Counted from the first letter of the stretch, positions 22,792 to 32,749 are shown. The stretch: 41,903 nt of DNA from Thermoplasmatota archaeon (GCA_016930135.1 JAFGHM010000015.1:1-41903); one strand, 5' to 3'. Notes: generated by a model from the letters alone, not told the origin. Translations and numbers: made by a program.

Positions 22792-22886
22792 CTATCCTTA
22801 AGGTTTTACTAGGTCAAGGCCATCACCGGGCAGGTCAGGCGCGCTGAGGTCAGAGTGCTCTAACCGGTGTTCGAAGGGGGAACGGA

Positions 22887-23756
22887 TTGGACGCAGCAGT
22901 CGTCGCGGTGATTGCAGTGATCATTGGGACCACTGCATTCTCATGGTGGAAGCAGAGCATGTTCTCCGTGCTCGTCAGCATAGCATGTGTCGTCACGATG
23001 CTGCTGATGTATCTTCCTGATCCGGACAATCGCTTCGCCATCCAGTTCCAGCTCGCCTTCGCGCCGAGGGACTTGATCGACCCGAGCCACATGACCTCGG
23101 TCATCACCTCGATGTACACTCACGACGTGAGAGGCTTCACGCACATATTCTTCAACCTGCTCGTGCTCTTCCTGATAGGGATGCCCTTCGAGGAGCGCAT
23201 TGGGACGAGAAGGTTTATCGTGGTATACTTACTGAGCGGCCTGGTCGGGACTCTTGTCTTCGCGCTGTTCCGCTGGAATGACTTGGTGATCGCCTTCGGG
23301 GCATCCGGATCCATAAGCGGGGTTCTTGGCGCTTTCATCAGGCTCTATCCGCACGAGAAGATGTCCCTTCTGTTCATTCCTTCATTGACCTTCCCGCTCT
23401 GGCTTGTGGGCTTAGGTTTCCTCGCCCTGCAGGTCGTCTACGCCATGGGATCCTACGGCATCGCCTACGAGGCCCATCTCGGAGGGATGCTCGCGGGTAT
23501 GGCCATTGCCCCGATACTCGTGAAGACGCCCATGCACAAGCGCGTCAAGCGGATGATATCCCTCTCATCTCTCAGGAAGCTGGCTAAGACGCCGGAGCTG
23601 AAGGCGATCCTCAGGCGCATAGAGGACGAGGACCTGCCCGATGTGAGGAGTGCGTGGGTCGAGCAGTTCATCTCCAAGGCGAAGTGCCCTCACTGCGGCT
23701 CTCCGCTCAAGGTCACCAAGGAGTCGGTCATGTGCGAGAAGGGCCACCTGTTGTGA
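22887..23756 (+). CDS. Rhomboid-family intramembrane serine protease with C-terminal zinc-ribbon-like tail
   Basis: GASGSISGVLGAF (catalytic Ser region), TM-embedded AHLGGMLAGM (catalytic His), HIFFNLLVLFLIG; C-terminus CPHCGSPLKVTKESVMCEKGH. Confidence 0.88.
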   Translation: MDAAVVAVIAVIIGTTAFSWWKQSMFSVLVSIACVVTMLLMYLPDPDNRFAIQFQLAFAPRDLIDPSHMTSVITSMYTHDVRGFTHIFFNLLVLFLIGMPFEERIGTRRFIVVYLLSGLVGTLVFALFRWNDLVIAFGASGSISGVLGAFIRLYPHEKMSLLFIPSLTFPLWLVGLGFLALQVVYAMGSYGIAYEAHLGGMLAGMAIAPILVKTPMHKRVKRMISLSSLRKLAKTPELKAILRRIEDEDLPDVRSAWVEQFISKAKCPHCGSPLKVTKESVMCEKGHLL

Positions 23757-23767
23757 TCAGTCCTCAG

Positions 23768-24343
23768 ATGCCCGTCGTGAGACCTGTCTGGAGCGGTCAC
23801 ATAGTCCGCAAGGGAAGTACCGTAATCGAGGCCTCATCCAGCGTTACCTTGATCGAGGCCAGTGGGAAGAGAGTCCTGGTCGACACGGGCTCTCCGAAGG
23901 ATGAGGATAGGCTGCTCAAGGCCCTTGCGCGGATGGGAGTCACGCCGGAACTCGTCAGCCTGGTCGTCAACACCCATATGCACATCGACCACTGCGGGTG
24001 CAACGACCTTTTCAGCGCAGCCAGAGTCGTGGCGCACGAATCGGAGGCGCCTCCGGTGGGAAGCGCGCCGATCAGCGGGAGACAGCCGCTCCTCCCGGGA
24101 ATCGAGCTCGTGCCGACCCCAGGACACTCCGAGGGGTCGATGTCGGTCTTCGTCACGGCTGAAAAGCGCTACGCAATATGCGGCGACGCCATCCCGACCA
24201 GGGACAACTACGAGAAGTGGGTTCCGCCATTCATCAACATCGACCGCAGACTTGCTCTGGCGTCCATGGAGCTAATCTGGTCTTGGGCGGATGTGATAAT
24301 CCCCGGACACGATTCGCCCATCCAAGTCAGGAGAAAGAAGTAA
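23768..24343 (+). CDS. Metallo-beta-lactamase-fold hydrolase
   Basis: NTHMHIDHCG (HxHxDH), PTPGHSEGSMSV, GDAIPTRDNY, IIPGHDSP. Start inferred at ATG 23768 (ORF open to 23654). Confidence 0.88.
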   Translation: MPVVRPVWSGHIVRKGSTVIEASSSVTLIEASGKRVLVDTGSPKDEDRLLKALARMGVTPELVSLVVNTHMHIDHCGCNDLFSAARVVAHESEAPPVGSAPISGRQPLLPGIELVPTPGHSEGSMSVFVTAEKRYAICGDAIPTRDNYEKWVPPFINIDRRLALASMELIWSWADVIIPGHDSPIQVRRKK

Positions 24344-24370
24344 GACTGATTACTACAATGACTTCGCATC

Positions 24371-24976
24371 ATGGTCCTCCCTTCTTCTGTTTTGGTCGAA
24401 TGCCCCATCTGCAAGCAGGAATCTCTTCACGAGGTGCTCTCGGGCAAGATGGGTGGCAAGGCCCAGACCGTCTTTGAGATGACCGTCAAGTGCAGGCAGT
24501 GCAGTCATGTCCACCATGCTGTGCTGACGGTCCAGAAGCCAGTGGAGATACCTGTGGTGGTCAGTTGGCTCCATGAATCGGTCAGGTCCGCAATCACCCT
24601 CGGCCCGGACGAGGTGCTGACCGTCAACGACGAGATAATGTGTGGCGAGGATCCCGTACTCATCACATCCATCGAGTCCAATGGCGCCAGAGTCAAGAGG
24701 GCCAGGGCGGGGAGAATTCAGACTCTTTGGGGGAAGAAGTTCGACAAGGTCAGGGTGCCCTTCTCCATCAATCATCACGGCAGATCCTTCTCGGAGCACG
24801 TGCTGGCCGTCCCTGACGAGGAGTTCTTCATCGGTGACATGTTGAAGATCGGCAAGCATGAGGTCGTGATACACTCCATAAGAATCAGGGACAGATCCCT
24901 CAGGATCGGGAGCGCGTGCGCGCGCGACATCGTGCGCGTGTATGCGAACATCGTAAGGCGGAGTACGTCCCACTAG
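24371..24976 (+). CDS. HVO_0476-like zinc finger protein
   Basis: ECPICKQESLHEVLSGK...KCRQCSHVHHAVL followed by a beta-rich domain (RAGRIQTLWGKKFDKVRVPFSI). Confidence 0.7.
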   Translation: MVLPSSVLVECPICKQESLHEVLSGKMGGKAQTVFEMTVKCRQCSHVHHAVLTVQKPVEIPVVVSWLHESVRSAITLGPDEVLTVNDEIMCGEDPVLITSIESNGARVKRARAGRIQTLWGKKFDKVRVPFSINHHGRSFSEHVLAVPDEEFFIGDMLKIGKHEVVIHSIRIRDRSLRIGSACARDIVRVYANIVRRSTSH

Positions 24977-25028
24977 GCGCTGGTTCTCGGCATCAAGATT
25001 TTACCCTCTCCGACGATTAACCTCTCGG

Positions 25029-25682
25029 ATGGAGTCGTTCGAGGAGCAGAGAGAGAGTCTGGTCGAGAGCCTGAAGAGGCGCGGCTATATCTCAAACGTG
25101 GCCGTCGAGGCTGCGATGCGCAGGATCCAGAGGGAGGAGTTCCTGCCCGAGAGCCTTCGCGACGACGCTTATGTCGATTCTCCCCTCCCGATAGGTGAGG
25201 GGCAGACGATATCCGCGCCTCACATGGTGGCAATCATGGCCGAGCAGCTGGACCTCAGGCCCGGCATGAAGGTCTTGGAGATCGGTGCGGGCTCGGGATA
25301 TCACGCAGCGGTCTGCGCAGAGATAGTGGGCCAGGAAGGGCATGTCTACACTGTCGAGAGGATATCATCGCTCGCATCCTTTGCAGAGGCCAACCTCAGG
25401 AAGACGGGATACGCTTCCGTCGTCACGGTCATATTCGGCGACGGGACAAGGGGCCTGCCTGAGCATGCGCCCTACGACAGGATACTCGTGGCCGCAGGGG
25501 CCCCGGCGATACCAACTCCTCTGACTGAGCAGCTCGCAGAAGGCGGGAAGCTGCTGGTCCCAGTGGGTGGCAGGTTCTGCCAGGACCTGATCAGGATAGA
25601 GAAGAGGGGCCACAAGCTGAAGAAGGAGAGCCTGGGCGGCTGCGTGTTCGTGCCATTGATAGGCGAACACGGGTACCACTGA
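25029..25682 (+). CDS. pcm: Protein-L-isoaspartate O-methyltransferase
   Basis: QTISAPHMVAIMAEQLDLRPGMKVLEIGAGSGYHAAVCAEIVG; YDRILVAAGAPAIPTPLTEQLAEGGKLLVPVG. Confidence 0.95.
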   Translation: MESFEEQRESLVESLKRRGYISNVAVEAAMRRIQREEFLPESLRDDAYVDSPLPIGEGQTISAPHMVAIMAEQLDLRPGMKVLEIGAGSGYHAAVCAEIVGQEGHVYTVERISSLASFAEANLRKTGYASVVTVIFGDGTRGLPEHAPYDRILVAAGAPAIPTPLTEQLAEGGKLLVPVGGRFCQDLIRIEKRGHKLKKESLGGCVFVPLIGEHGYH

Positions 25683-25690
25683 GCACGTGC

Positions 25691-26326
25691 TCAGACGAGA
25701 TCCAGTATCTTCGTCAGATCCTTGTCCTCGACCACTGCGTCTGCTCTGTCCCGGACAGAATCGTCTGCGGGGACGAAGGCGATGCCCTTGCCAGCGATCT
25801 CGAACATGGACACGTCGTATCTCGAGTTCCCAACGGCGACGACATCAGCTGGACTCACGCCGAACTTCCGGGCCGTCTCGATCACGGCATCGCCCTTGTC
25901 CGTTAGCCTGACCCGGAGTATTCCTCTGCCGGACAGACGGCCGGAGGCGTCCGTCTCGAGCCCGTTCGCGATTTGATGGTCCATCCCGAGCTCCTCGGCG
26001 ATGCGTTCGGACAGCAGGTCTATCCCCGCTGAGATGATGGCCGTCCTCACGCCATCCTCTCTCAGACTTCGCATCGTCTCAGCGGCCCCCGGCATCAGGC
26101 GCACCTGCCTGAGGATATCCCTTATCCTGTCGGAGGTCACACCGGGCTCCTTGGACTTCCAAAGGCCGATGTCCCTTCTGATGAACTCCAGGTCGTCGAT
26201 CTCACCTCTGAGATAGGCGTAAAGGGAGTCATCGTTGTTCACTCCGAAACGCTGGTGGACGAACACCCAAGAGCTTATCGTGTCGGCTAGAACGCCGTCC
26301 ATGTCGAAGACCACGAGCCTGGCCAC
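25691..26326 (-). CDS. HAD-superfamily (phosphoserine phosphatase-like) hydrolase
   Basis: VVFDMDGVLAD, AIISAGIDLL, GDAVIETARKFGVSPADVVAVGNSRYDVSMFEIAGKGIAFV. GTG start at 26326; ORF open to 26884 through the divergent gene. Confidence 0.88.
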   Translation of the reverse strand: MARLVVFDMDGVLADTISSWVFVHQRFGVNNDDSLYAYLRGEIDDLEFIRRDIGLWKSKEPGVTSDRIRDILRQVRLMPGAAETMRSLREDGVRTAIISAGIDLLSERIAEELGMDHQIANGLETDASGRLSGRGILRVRLTDKGDAVIETARKFGVSPADVVAVGNSRYDVSMFEIAGKGIAFVPADDSVRDRADAVVEDKDLTKILDLV

Positions 26327-26381
26327 GGCCCGCTGATAGCGGAAAGCATTATTAAAAGGATGGGATGATTGGGCACCCCTC

Positions 26382-27083
26382 ATGATAACAATAGTGGGCG
26401 TCGGGCACGTGTTCGCGATCTCCGAGAACGTCAAGGACCTGATACGATCGAGGCGGCCTGAGGTCGTGTGCCTGGAACTCGATCCGGGAAGGTACAGAGC
26501 GCTCGTGCACAAGGAGGACTCGAGAAAAGCGCCCCTCCAGTACAGGCTGCTCGAGCTCTTCCAGAAGCGCATGGCCACCAAGTTCGGCACTGAGGTCGGG
26601 GATGAGATGGTGGCTGCTGTCGACGCAGCTCGCGAAGTGGGCGCCAAGGTCGCCCTGATCGACATGGACGCCGCCATGGTCTTCGCAAGGCTCTGGAAGC
26701 GCATGTCGTTCAAGGAGAAGATGCACCTCATGGGAGGGGCCTTCGCAGGCCTGTTCGCGTCCAAGGAACGGGTGGAGAAAGAGCTGGGGAAGTACGAGGA
26801 GAGCTCAGACCGGTACATGGAGCTCCTGGGAGAGGGGTTCCCGTCGATCAAGGAGGTCCTCATAGACGACAGGAACAAGTTCATGGCGGGCAGGCTCTCA
26901 GAGCTCGCCGCTCAGCATGCAAGCATAGTGGCGGTTGTCGGTGACGGGCACGTGCCGGGCATCGCATCAGGGCTCGAGGGGTCAGAGGTCGAGACCGTGA
27001 GGCTGAAGGATCTCAGGACGTCTTCCGCGACCCCGTCATCTGGCCAGGAGTTCACGACCAGTTTCTGGATAAGGCAGGAGTGA
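26382..27083 (+). CDS. TraB-family protein, short form without evident TM helices
   Basis: ITIVGVGHVFAISENVKDLIRSRRPEVVCLELDPGRYRAL...VVGDGHVPGIASGL; preceded by ATTATTAAAAGG. Confidence 0.8.
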   Translation: MITIVGVGHVFAISENVKDLIRSRRPEVVCLELDPGRYRALVHKEDSRKAPLQYRLLELFQKRMATKFGTEVGDEMVAAVDAAREVGAKVALIDMDAAMVFARLWKRMSFKEKMHLMGGAFAGLFASKERVEKELGKYEESSDRYMELLGEGFPSIKEVLIDDRNKFMAGRLSELAAQHASIVAVVGDGHVPGIASGLEGSEVETVRLKDLRTSSATPSSGQEFTTSFWIRQE

Positions 27084-27163
27084 GCGGTGCACATGTCCCT
27101 CCGCCTTCCTGAAAAGGATATAGGATTGGAACACGTATCCGGCTGAGCCCAGCAGGTGTTCGC

Positions 27164-27877
27164 TTGAAGGTCGTGCTACTGAACTACACGAAGAACCCGG
27201 ACCAGATATGTGCCGCGGCCGCTCAGTCATGCTACTCGGAAAAGGGCGCATCCGAGCTCTTCGAGAGGACCACCGCCGTGAAGGCCGAGAAGATGATCAA
27301 GAAGGTGGTCGAGATGGGGCACCTGTCCGTGGTCGAGCACGCACACTTCACATTCAGCGTCGAGGGGGTTTCGAGGGCGCTCACTCACCAGCTGGTGAGG
27401 CATAGGATAGCCTCGTACTCTCAGCAGAGCCAGAGATATGTTGGCATGGACGAGGCCGAGTATGTCCTCCCGCCGTCCGTCCAGGCCGATCACGAAGCGA
27501 AGAAGCTGTACAAGAAGGCGATGGACGATGCGTGGAAGACATACCGTGCGCTCGCCGCCAAGGTCGACAAGGAGGACGCGAGGTACGTGCTCCCGAACGC
27601 GTGCCATACGAACATCACGATCACCATGAACGCCAGGGAGCTCTGGCACTTCTTCAGCCTCAGGTGTTGTCGGAGGGCGCAGTGGGAGATCCGGATGATG
27701 GCCTGGAAGATGCTCGCGGAGGCGAAGAAGGTCGCGCCGATACTCTTCGAGAATGCAGGTCCGGGCTGCTTCAGAGGCCCCTGTCCGGAGGGCGAGTACA
27801 CCTGCGGGAAGCCGTACGAGAAGGGGCATATGCCCACGGACAAGGAACTGATGGTCGAGAGCATGAGGCCAGAATAG
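27164..27877 (+). CDS. thyX: Flavin-dependent thymidylate synthase
   Basis: ThyX motif RHRIASYSQQS (RHRx7S) with SQRYV; NARELWHFFSLRCCRRAQWEIR. Confidence 0.96.
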   Translation: MKVVLLNYTKNPDQICAAAAQSCYSEKGASELFERTTAVKAEKMIKKVVEMGHLSVVEHAHFTFSVEGVSRALTHQLVRHRIASYSQQSQRYVGMDEAEYVLPPSVQADHEAKKLYKKAMDDAWKTYRALAAKVDKEDARYVLPNACHTNITITMNARELWHFFSLRCCRRAQWEIRMMAWKMLAEAKKVAPILFENAGPGCFRGPCPEGEYTCGKPYEKGHMPTDKELMVESMRPE

Positions 27878-27941
27878 AGGCTATCCGTCGACAGAGCCCG
27901 CAGGATATCGATTTACAAAGTGTGCCTACCCATCCGAAAAC

Positions 27942-27950
27942 CATAAATAA
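27942..27950 (+). promoter_or_regulatory. Probable TATA box for rps17e
   Basis: AAAACCATAAATAAGG ~38 bp upstream of the rps17e ATG. Confidence 0.5.
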
Positions 27951-27983
27951 GGCCTTCTCCTACGCAGGCCAATCGGTGAGCCC

Positions 27984-28175
27984 ATGGGTAACATCAGACC
28001 GACCTACATCAAGAGGGTAGCAATCGAACTGGTCCACCGCTATCCGGAGCAGTTCACGGGTGACTACCAGCACAACAAGATGATGGTCTCCAAGCTCACA
28101 GATGTGCGTTCCATATCCATGCGCAACAAGATCGCAGGGTATGTCACGAGGTACAGGACGCACTACGAAGCCTGA
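27984..28175 (+). CDS. rps17e: Ribosomal protein eS17 (S17e)
   Basis: [58 protein letters not shown]. Confidence 0.95.
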   Translation: MGNIRPTYIKRVAIELVHRYPEQFTGDYQHNKMMVSKLTDVRSISMRNKIAGYVTRYRTHYEA

Positions 28176-28261
28176 GGCCCTGCGCGCATTCGCGCGACCA
28201 TTTTCGTGTTGGCCCGCTCCAGTTTCAAATCCACCATCCTATATGGCTAGGTGCTCCGCAC

Positions 28262-29239
28262 ATGGAAGCTGCCGTAGAGACGAAGTCGCTGTCGAGGGTC
28301 TTCGAACCCAAGAAGAAGAAAGAGGGCAAGTCAGTGACGGCCCTCGACTCCGTAGACCTGCGCATCGAGGGTGGGGAGCTGTTCGGGCTCTTGGGGCCGA
28401 ACGGCGCGGGTAAAACTACCCTTCTCAAGATATTGAGCACTCTGCTGCTTCCAACGTCGGGCAAGGCCTATGTCGCTGGGCTGGATGTAGAGAGCCAGTT
28501 CAGCGCTATCAGGCAGAAAATCAACATGGTCTCTGGGGGCGAGATCTCCGGTTACGGTCTCCTCACGGTGAAGGAGAACCTGTGGATGTTCTCTCAGTTC
28601 TACGGCATCAAGAGCAAGGTCGCGCTTCAGCGCATAGACGAGATGCTCAAGGACTTCGGCCTCAGCGAGAAGAAGGATGCGAAGGTGAGGACGTTGTCGA
28701 CCGGCGAGAGGCAGAAGATGAACGTCATCAGGGGGTTCATCACCGACCCGGACATAATCTTCCTGGACGAGCCGACGCTCGGCCTGGACGTGAACGCCTC
28801 CAGGGTGATCAGGAGTTACATGATCGACTGGCTCAAGGACCACCCGACCAAGACGGTCGTGCTCACGACCCACTACATGGTCGAGGCGGACGAGCTGTGC
28901 GACAGGATAGCGATCATCGACAACGGAAGGATACTCGCCTGCGACACTCCGGAGAGGCTCAAGAAGATGGTGAAGATGAACACGACTCTGAGCATGGATG
29001 TCACGCGGCTGAAGGATGCAGCGGTGCTCGGGTCGTTCTCGGGCGTCGAGAACTTCACGTTCACCGAGGACGGCGATAAAGGCCTCACGAGGCTGAGGTT
29101 CGTGATGAGGGACGAATCCGGAGTCTCCGACATCATCTCCGCAGTGCTGAGCCAGGGTTCGAGGATCGAGTCGCTTCAGAAGACCGAGCCCACGCTGGAG
29201 GACGTGTTCATCAAGATGGTCGGCAAGGGACTGGAATGA
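28262..29239 (+). CDS. ABC transporter ATP-binding protein (DrrA-like)
   Basis: Walker A GPNGAGKTT, signature LSTGERQK, Walker B DIIFLDEPTLGLD. Confidence 0.95.
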   Translation: MEAAVETKSLSRVFEPKKKKEGKSVTALDSVDLRIEGGELFGLLGPNGAGKTTLLKILSTLLLPTSGKAYVAGLDVESQFSAIRQKINMVSGGEISGYGLLTVKENLWMFSQFYGIKSKVALQRIDEMLKDFGLSEKKDAKVRTLSTGERQKMNVIRGFITDPDIIFLDEPTLGLDVNASRVIRSYMIDWLKDHPTKTVVLTTHYMVEADELCDRIAIIDNGRILACDTPERLKKMVKMNTTLSMDVTRLKDAAVLGSFSGVENFTFTEDGDKGLTRLRFVMRDESGVSDIISAVLSQGSRIESLQKTEPTLEDVFIKMVGKGLE

Positions 29240-30057
29240 GCGACGGCTGGATCATCAAGAACCTGAGGGCAGTCAAGGGGCGCGCGTATCCCCGCGTCGT
29301 GGGCGCACAGAGAGAACCCAGCTGGGTCTTCTTCGAGGTGTTGCTCCCGCTCTTCACGGTCGCGGCATACGCGTACGTCTACCAGTTCATGGACGCAAGG
29401 CAGGAGCTCATCGGCTATGTGGTCCTCGGCGGTGCGATGACGGCTTTCTGGCTAAACGTGCTGTGGTCCATGGCAGCCCAGTTCTACTGGGAGAAGGAGA
29501 TCGGGAACCTGCAGCTGTACATGATCGCCCCGATATCGAGGATGTCCATTCTCGCGGGCATGGCCCTTGGCGGGATGTTCTCGACCACTGTCAACGCAGC
29601 GTCGACACTGGTGATAGGCGCGCTGATATTCAACATCGCCTTCCATGTGGTGGACCCGGTCATGCTCATAGCCATATTCATGGTCACGATGGTCGCGCTG
29701 TACGGCATGGGGATGATGTTCGCGTCGCTCTACATGCTCTTCGGCAGAGAGGCGTACCACATGTCGAACCTCCTGACGGAGCCGGTGTACCTCGCATCGG
29801 GGTTCTACTTCCCTGTGAAGTACCTGGGAGTGTTCGCCGCGGCGGGCGCATCGTTCATACCGATTACGCTGGGCCTGGATGCGCTCAGACAGCTCTTCTT
29901 CACGAGTGGGGCAGGTGACGCGTTCCTCTCGCTCGAGCTGGAGCTCGGACTCCTGTTGGGGCTGTGCGCGCTGTTCATGGTTCTGGCGCATTACTCGCTC
30001 AGGTACATGGAATACCTCGGAAAGGCCACAGGGAGGTTGACCCTCAGATGGCAGTGA
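29236..30057 (+). CDS. ABC-2 type transporter permease
   Basis: Multi-TM protein with ABC-2 features; ATG overlaps the ATPase stop (ATGA). Confidence 0.9.
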   Translation: MSDGWIIKNLRAVKGRAYPRVVGAQREPSWVFFEVLLPLFTVAAYAYVYQFMDARQELIGYVVLGGAMTAFWLNVLWSMAAQFYWEKEIGNLQLYMIAPISRMSILAGMALGGMFSTTVNAASTLVIGALIFNIAFHVVDPVMLIAIFMVTMVALYGMGMMFASLYMLFGREAYHMSNLLTEPVYLASGFYFPVKYLGVFAAAGASFIPITLGLDALRQLFFTSGAGDAFLSLELELGLLLGLCALFMVLAHYSLRYMEYLGKATGRLTLRWQ

Positions 30058-30926
30058 TGAACGACCTGCGGACGATGAAGAACGCCGCGTGGCTCGGCTG
30101 GCAGATGGAGGCGAACTGGGCGGACCCGTTCTTGTTCGCCACCTACTCGATCGTGAAGCCGATCAGCGCGACTCTCATACTCGTGTTCATGTACATGGTC
30201 GTCACGGGCGGCAACACGGACAATCCGTACTTCTCGTACATGTTCGTCGGGAACGCGCTCTACATGTACGTTGCCGAGGTGCTCTTCGGGGTGACATGGG
30301 TCATACACGACGACAGGGAGCACTACATGACCCTGAAGCAGGTGTACATCGCGCCCATCAACTTCTACGCGTACATCCTGGGACGGTCGGCCATAAAGAT
30401 AGCCATCACGACTGCAGGGGTCATAATCACGCTGGTGTTCGGTGTCCTCGTCCTGGGCGTGGATATCTTCCTTGACGACGTCGATTGGCTCTTGCTGCTC
30501 GGCTCAGTCGTGCTAGGTATGGGGTGCATATGCGTGCTCGGGCTGGCCCTAGGCGGCATCACATTCCTCACCGCCAGGCACTCGATAGGCATAAACGAGG
30601 GCGTCGCCGGCGTGTTCTACGTCATGAGCGGCATCATATTCCCAATAACCGCGCTGCCCGCATGGGCCCAGTCCATTTCGAAGGTCCTCCCCATCACCTA
30701 TTGGATGGATTCGATGAGGCGGGCTGTGATGCCGGATGCGATGGCCGAATTGAGCACGGCGGCCGCAACCGACGTCACCGGCCTTGGCGGCGTCAGCGAT
30801 CTGTACATCATGGTGTATTTGGCGATATCGACTGCCGTGTTCTTCGCGCTGTCTCTCGGCGTGTTCAGGTTCGCGGACGGCGTCGCCCGCAGGAAGGGTA
30901 AAATCGACTGGACCACGGCGTACTAG
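30048..30926 (+). CDS. ABC-2 type transporter permease (second)
   Basis: MAVMNDLRTMKNAAWLGWQMEANWADPFLF..., multi-TM; 10-bp overlap with upstream permease; ORF-track start at 29964 rejected. Confidence 0.9.
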   Translation: MAVMNDLRTMKNAAWLGWQMEANWADPFLFATYSIVKPISATLILVFMYMVVTGGNTDNPYFSYMFVGNALYMYVAEVLFGVTWVIHDDREHYMTLKQVYIAPINFYAYILGRSAIKIAITTAGVIITLVFGVLVLGVDIFLDDVDWLLLLGSVVLGMGCICVLGLALGGITFLTARHSIGINEGVAGVFYVMSGIIFPITALPAWAQSISKVLPITYWMDSMRRAVMPDAMAELSTAAATDVTGLGGVSDLYIMVYLAISTAVFFALSLGVFRFADGVARRKGKIDWTTAY

Positions 30927-30990
30927 GTTCGCGGTGAATGGGTAGGTATTTCTATCGATGCTCTCATGGAGGGTGCCGTTCAGGCAGAAT

Positions 30991-31064
30991 GCCCGAGTGG
31001 GGTAGCTTGGATATCCTAGAAGCCTGCGGAGCTTCGGACCTGGGTTCGAATCCCAGCTCGGGCG
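30991..31064 (+). tRNA. tRNA-Arg (anticodon GCG)
   Basis: Acceptor GCCCGAG/CTCGGGC, anticodon stem GAAGC/GCTTC with loop CTGCGGA, T arm CTGGG-TTCGAAT-CCCAG, discriminator G. Confidence 0.9.
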
Positions 31065-31097
31065 CACCTGCTTCTCGACTCGAGAAACGGCAGTTGG

Positions 31098-32522
31098 TCA
31101 TCTGAGCTTCTTGATCATGTCCTCCATGCGCTGGGATTCGTCCTTTGTCACCACGGGCGTCCTGGGCCGGCTCAGCATCTTCCTCGCCTCATCATGAGCT
31201 CTCCTGATCAGCTCTCCTCTCGGACGAAGCTCCATAGGTCCGGATAGGGTAGCCTCTGGAAACGATGTCGACATGAACTCCTTCTTGAACCGCGTCATCG
31301 TATGCCTCTTGCTCAGGAAGCTGCCGTCGATACCGCCATCTCGGATGGTCTGGAAAGATATCGCGTCAGCTCCTGTGTCGAACTCCCTCGAGAAGCCCCT
31401 CGCGACTTCCCAAACCCAGCAGTCGACAAGTAGCTGCTCGAACGACGCGCCAGCCGCCTCATCAATTCCGCCAATCCCTGCTCCCAGGTCGGAATCGACC
31501 ATCGACTGGATCGCCATGTGCGGGACGCCTTCCTCTATGCTTCCGAGAGAGAGGCTCATGCGGTCGAGCCCAATGCCAGCAACCATTGTAGGAATCCCAT
31601 AGTATCTCCCCATCTGCCCCATGCCTGCCCGAAGCAAGCATGTCTCGAAGGCCCCATAGCTGATGGATCCGGTCTTCAGATCGCCCGCGCTGGAATCGCT
31701 GCTGTAGATCCATGGCGCCCCGTTCTTGGCGGTCTGAGATATCACCAGGCTCGCGAGGTTCTCCGCATTCGCCTGGGCTATCGTTCCGGAAACGGTCGCT
31801 GGCGAGGTGAAGCCAGCCACCGCAGCGGTCATGGCGACCACTGGTATTCCCGCCCTTGCATACTCTGCCTGGGCCTCCGCCATGCCCCCTTCGAACGTGA
31901 GAGGGGAGATCGGGCACAAGCATGCCGATAGGATGGGCCTCTTAGCGAGCGCATCCTCCCCTTCCGTGAGTATTGATGCCATGTCTATCGAATGCCTCGC
32001 CTCGGCCGCATTCGCCGCCGATGTCTGCAAGTGCTTCACAGTGTATTCGAATCCAAGCTTCGCCTCCACGAGGTACTTGAGGTGGGCCGGTTGTTCGATA
32101 GCTCCAACCATCCCCCACCAGAAATCTATCTGAGGCATCTCGTTGATTAGAATCGAGAAGTCCCTGACGTCTTCCGAGTTCGAGCATCTCGACTCGCCAG
32201 TGACCAGATCCTTCACGAACAAGCCCTCACCACCGTTGGCGATGAAGGCTCTATCCTTTGTCGGCAACTTGAGGTCCCATCTCTTGTCTCTGGCCGCCAG
32301 AACGAAGGATTTCGGAGCGGATCTGACGGACTCCTTGACAAGCTCCTCCGGGACTAGTATTCTCTTGCCGTCCTTGCTCGTGGCCGCGCCGGCATCCGTC
32401 AGCATGTCGCAAGTGCTCTTGCTGTGGATGACCACACCGACCTCTCTCAGCACTCTCAATGTGGTCTCATGAATCCGCTCTATCTCTTCACGCTGAAGGA
32501 AATCGATCTTTGGTCTGGCCAT
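31098..32522 (-). CDS. MttB-family (trimethylamine methyltransferase superfamily) protein, non-pyrrolysine
   Basis: MttB-like from IERIHETTLRVLREVGVVIHS to DGSFLSKRHTMTRFKKEFM; full-length with no in-frame amber. Confidence 0.88.
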   Translation of the reverse strand: MARPKIDFLQREEIERIHETTLRVLREVGVVIHSKSTCDMLTDAGAATSKDGKRILVPEELVKESVRSAPKSFVLAARDKRWDLKLPTKDRAFIANGGEGLFVKDLVTGESRCSNSEDVRDFSILINEMPQIDFWWGMVGAIEQPAHLKYLVEAKLGFEYTVKHLQTSAANAAEARHSIDMASILTEGEDALAKRPILSACLCPISPLTFEGGMAEAQAEYARAGIPVVAMTAAVAGFTSPATVSGTIAQANAENLASLVISQTAKNGAPWIYSSDSSAGDLKTGSISYGAFETCLLRAGMGQMGRYYGIPTMVAGIGLDRMSLSLGSIEEGVPHMAIQSMVDSDLGAGIGGIDEAAGASFEQLLVDCWVWEVARGFSREFDTGADAISFQTIRDGGIDGSFLSKRHTMTRFKKEFMSTSFPEATLSGPMELRPRGELIRRAHDEARKMLSRPRTPVVTKDESQRMEDMIKKLR

Positions 32523-32643
32523 TGGCGAGCCACCTCGCTTTCGGTCGGGTGAGGCACTCGAGGCGAAAGAATCTTTTGGTCGTCAGGGTCAGCCCGGCCA
32601 CATCTCGCCGGCCTTCAGCTCCCAGAGGCACGACTCTGCCATC

Positions 32644-32667
32644 CCCCACCTGCAGAGAATGGTGGGG
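32644..32667. repeat. Inverted repeat CCCCACC-N10-GGTGGGG in divergent intergenic region
   Basis: Perfect 7-bp arms 32644-32650 and 32661-32667, between the minus-strand MttB gene and the plus-strand corrinoid protein gene. Confidence 0.7.
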
Positions 32668-32739
32668 AGTATGCCGTCCTCAATACTCGTCTCTCTTCTC
32701 TGAGATCGGCTTCTGGTTATCATCTCCAATCAGCACGAG

Positions 32740-32749
32740 GTTTATAATA
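32740..32749 (+). promoter_or_regulatory. Probable TATA box upstream of corrinoid protein gene
   Basis: GGTTTATAATACG, an AT-rich element in a 300-bp intergenic region. Confidence 0.45.

Noticed and set aside
24915-24945. GCGCGC-rich palindromic stretch
   Set aside because: Lies inside the HVO_0476-like CDS and is explained by Ala/Arg/Val codons.
26327-26884. Long N-terminal extension of the HAD phosphatase
   Set aside because: Runs antisense through the TraB-family gene; the HAD domain starts at GTG 26326.
28182-28195. GCGCG-CATT-CGCGC hairpin after rps17e as a terminator
   Set aside because: Short arms in GC-rich sequence; archaeal termination relies mainly on U tracts, and no strong one follows.
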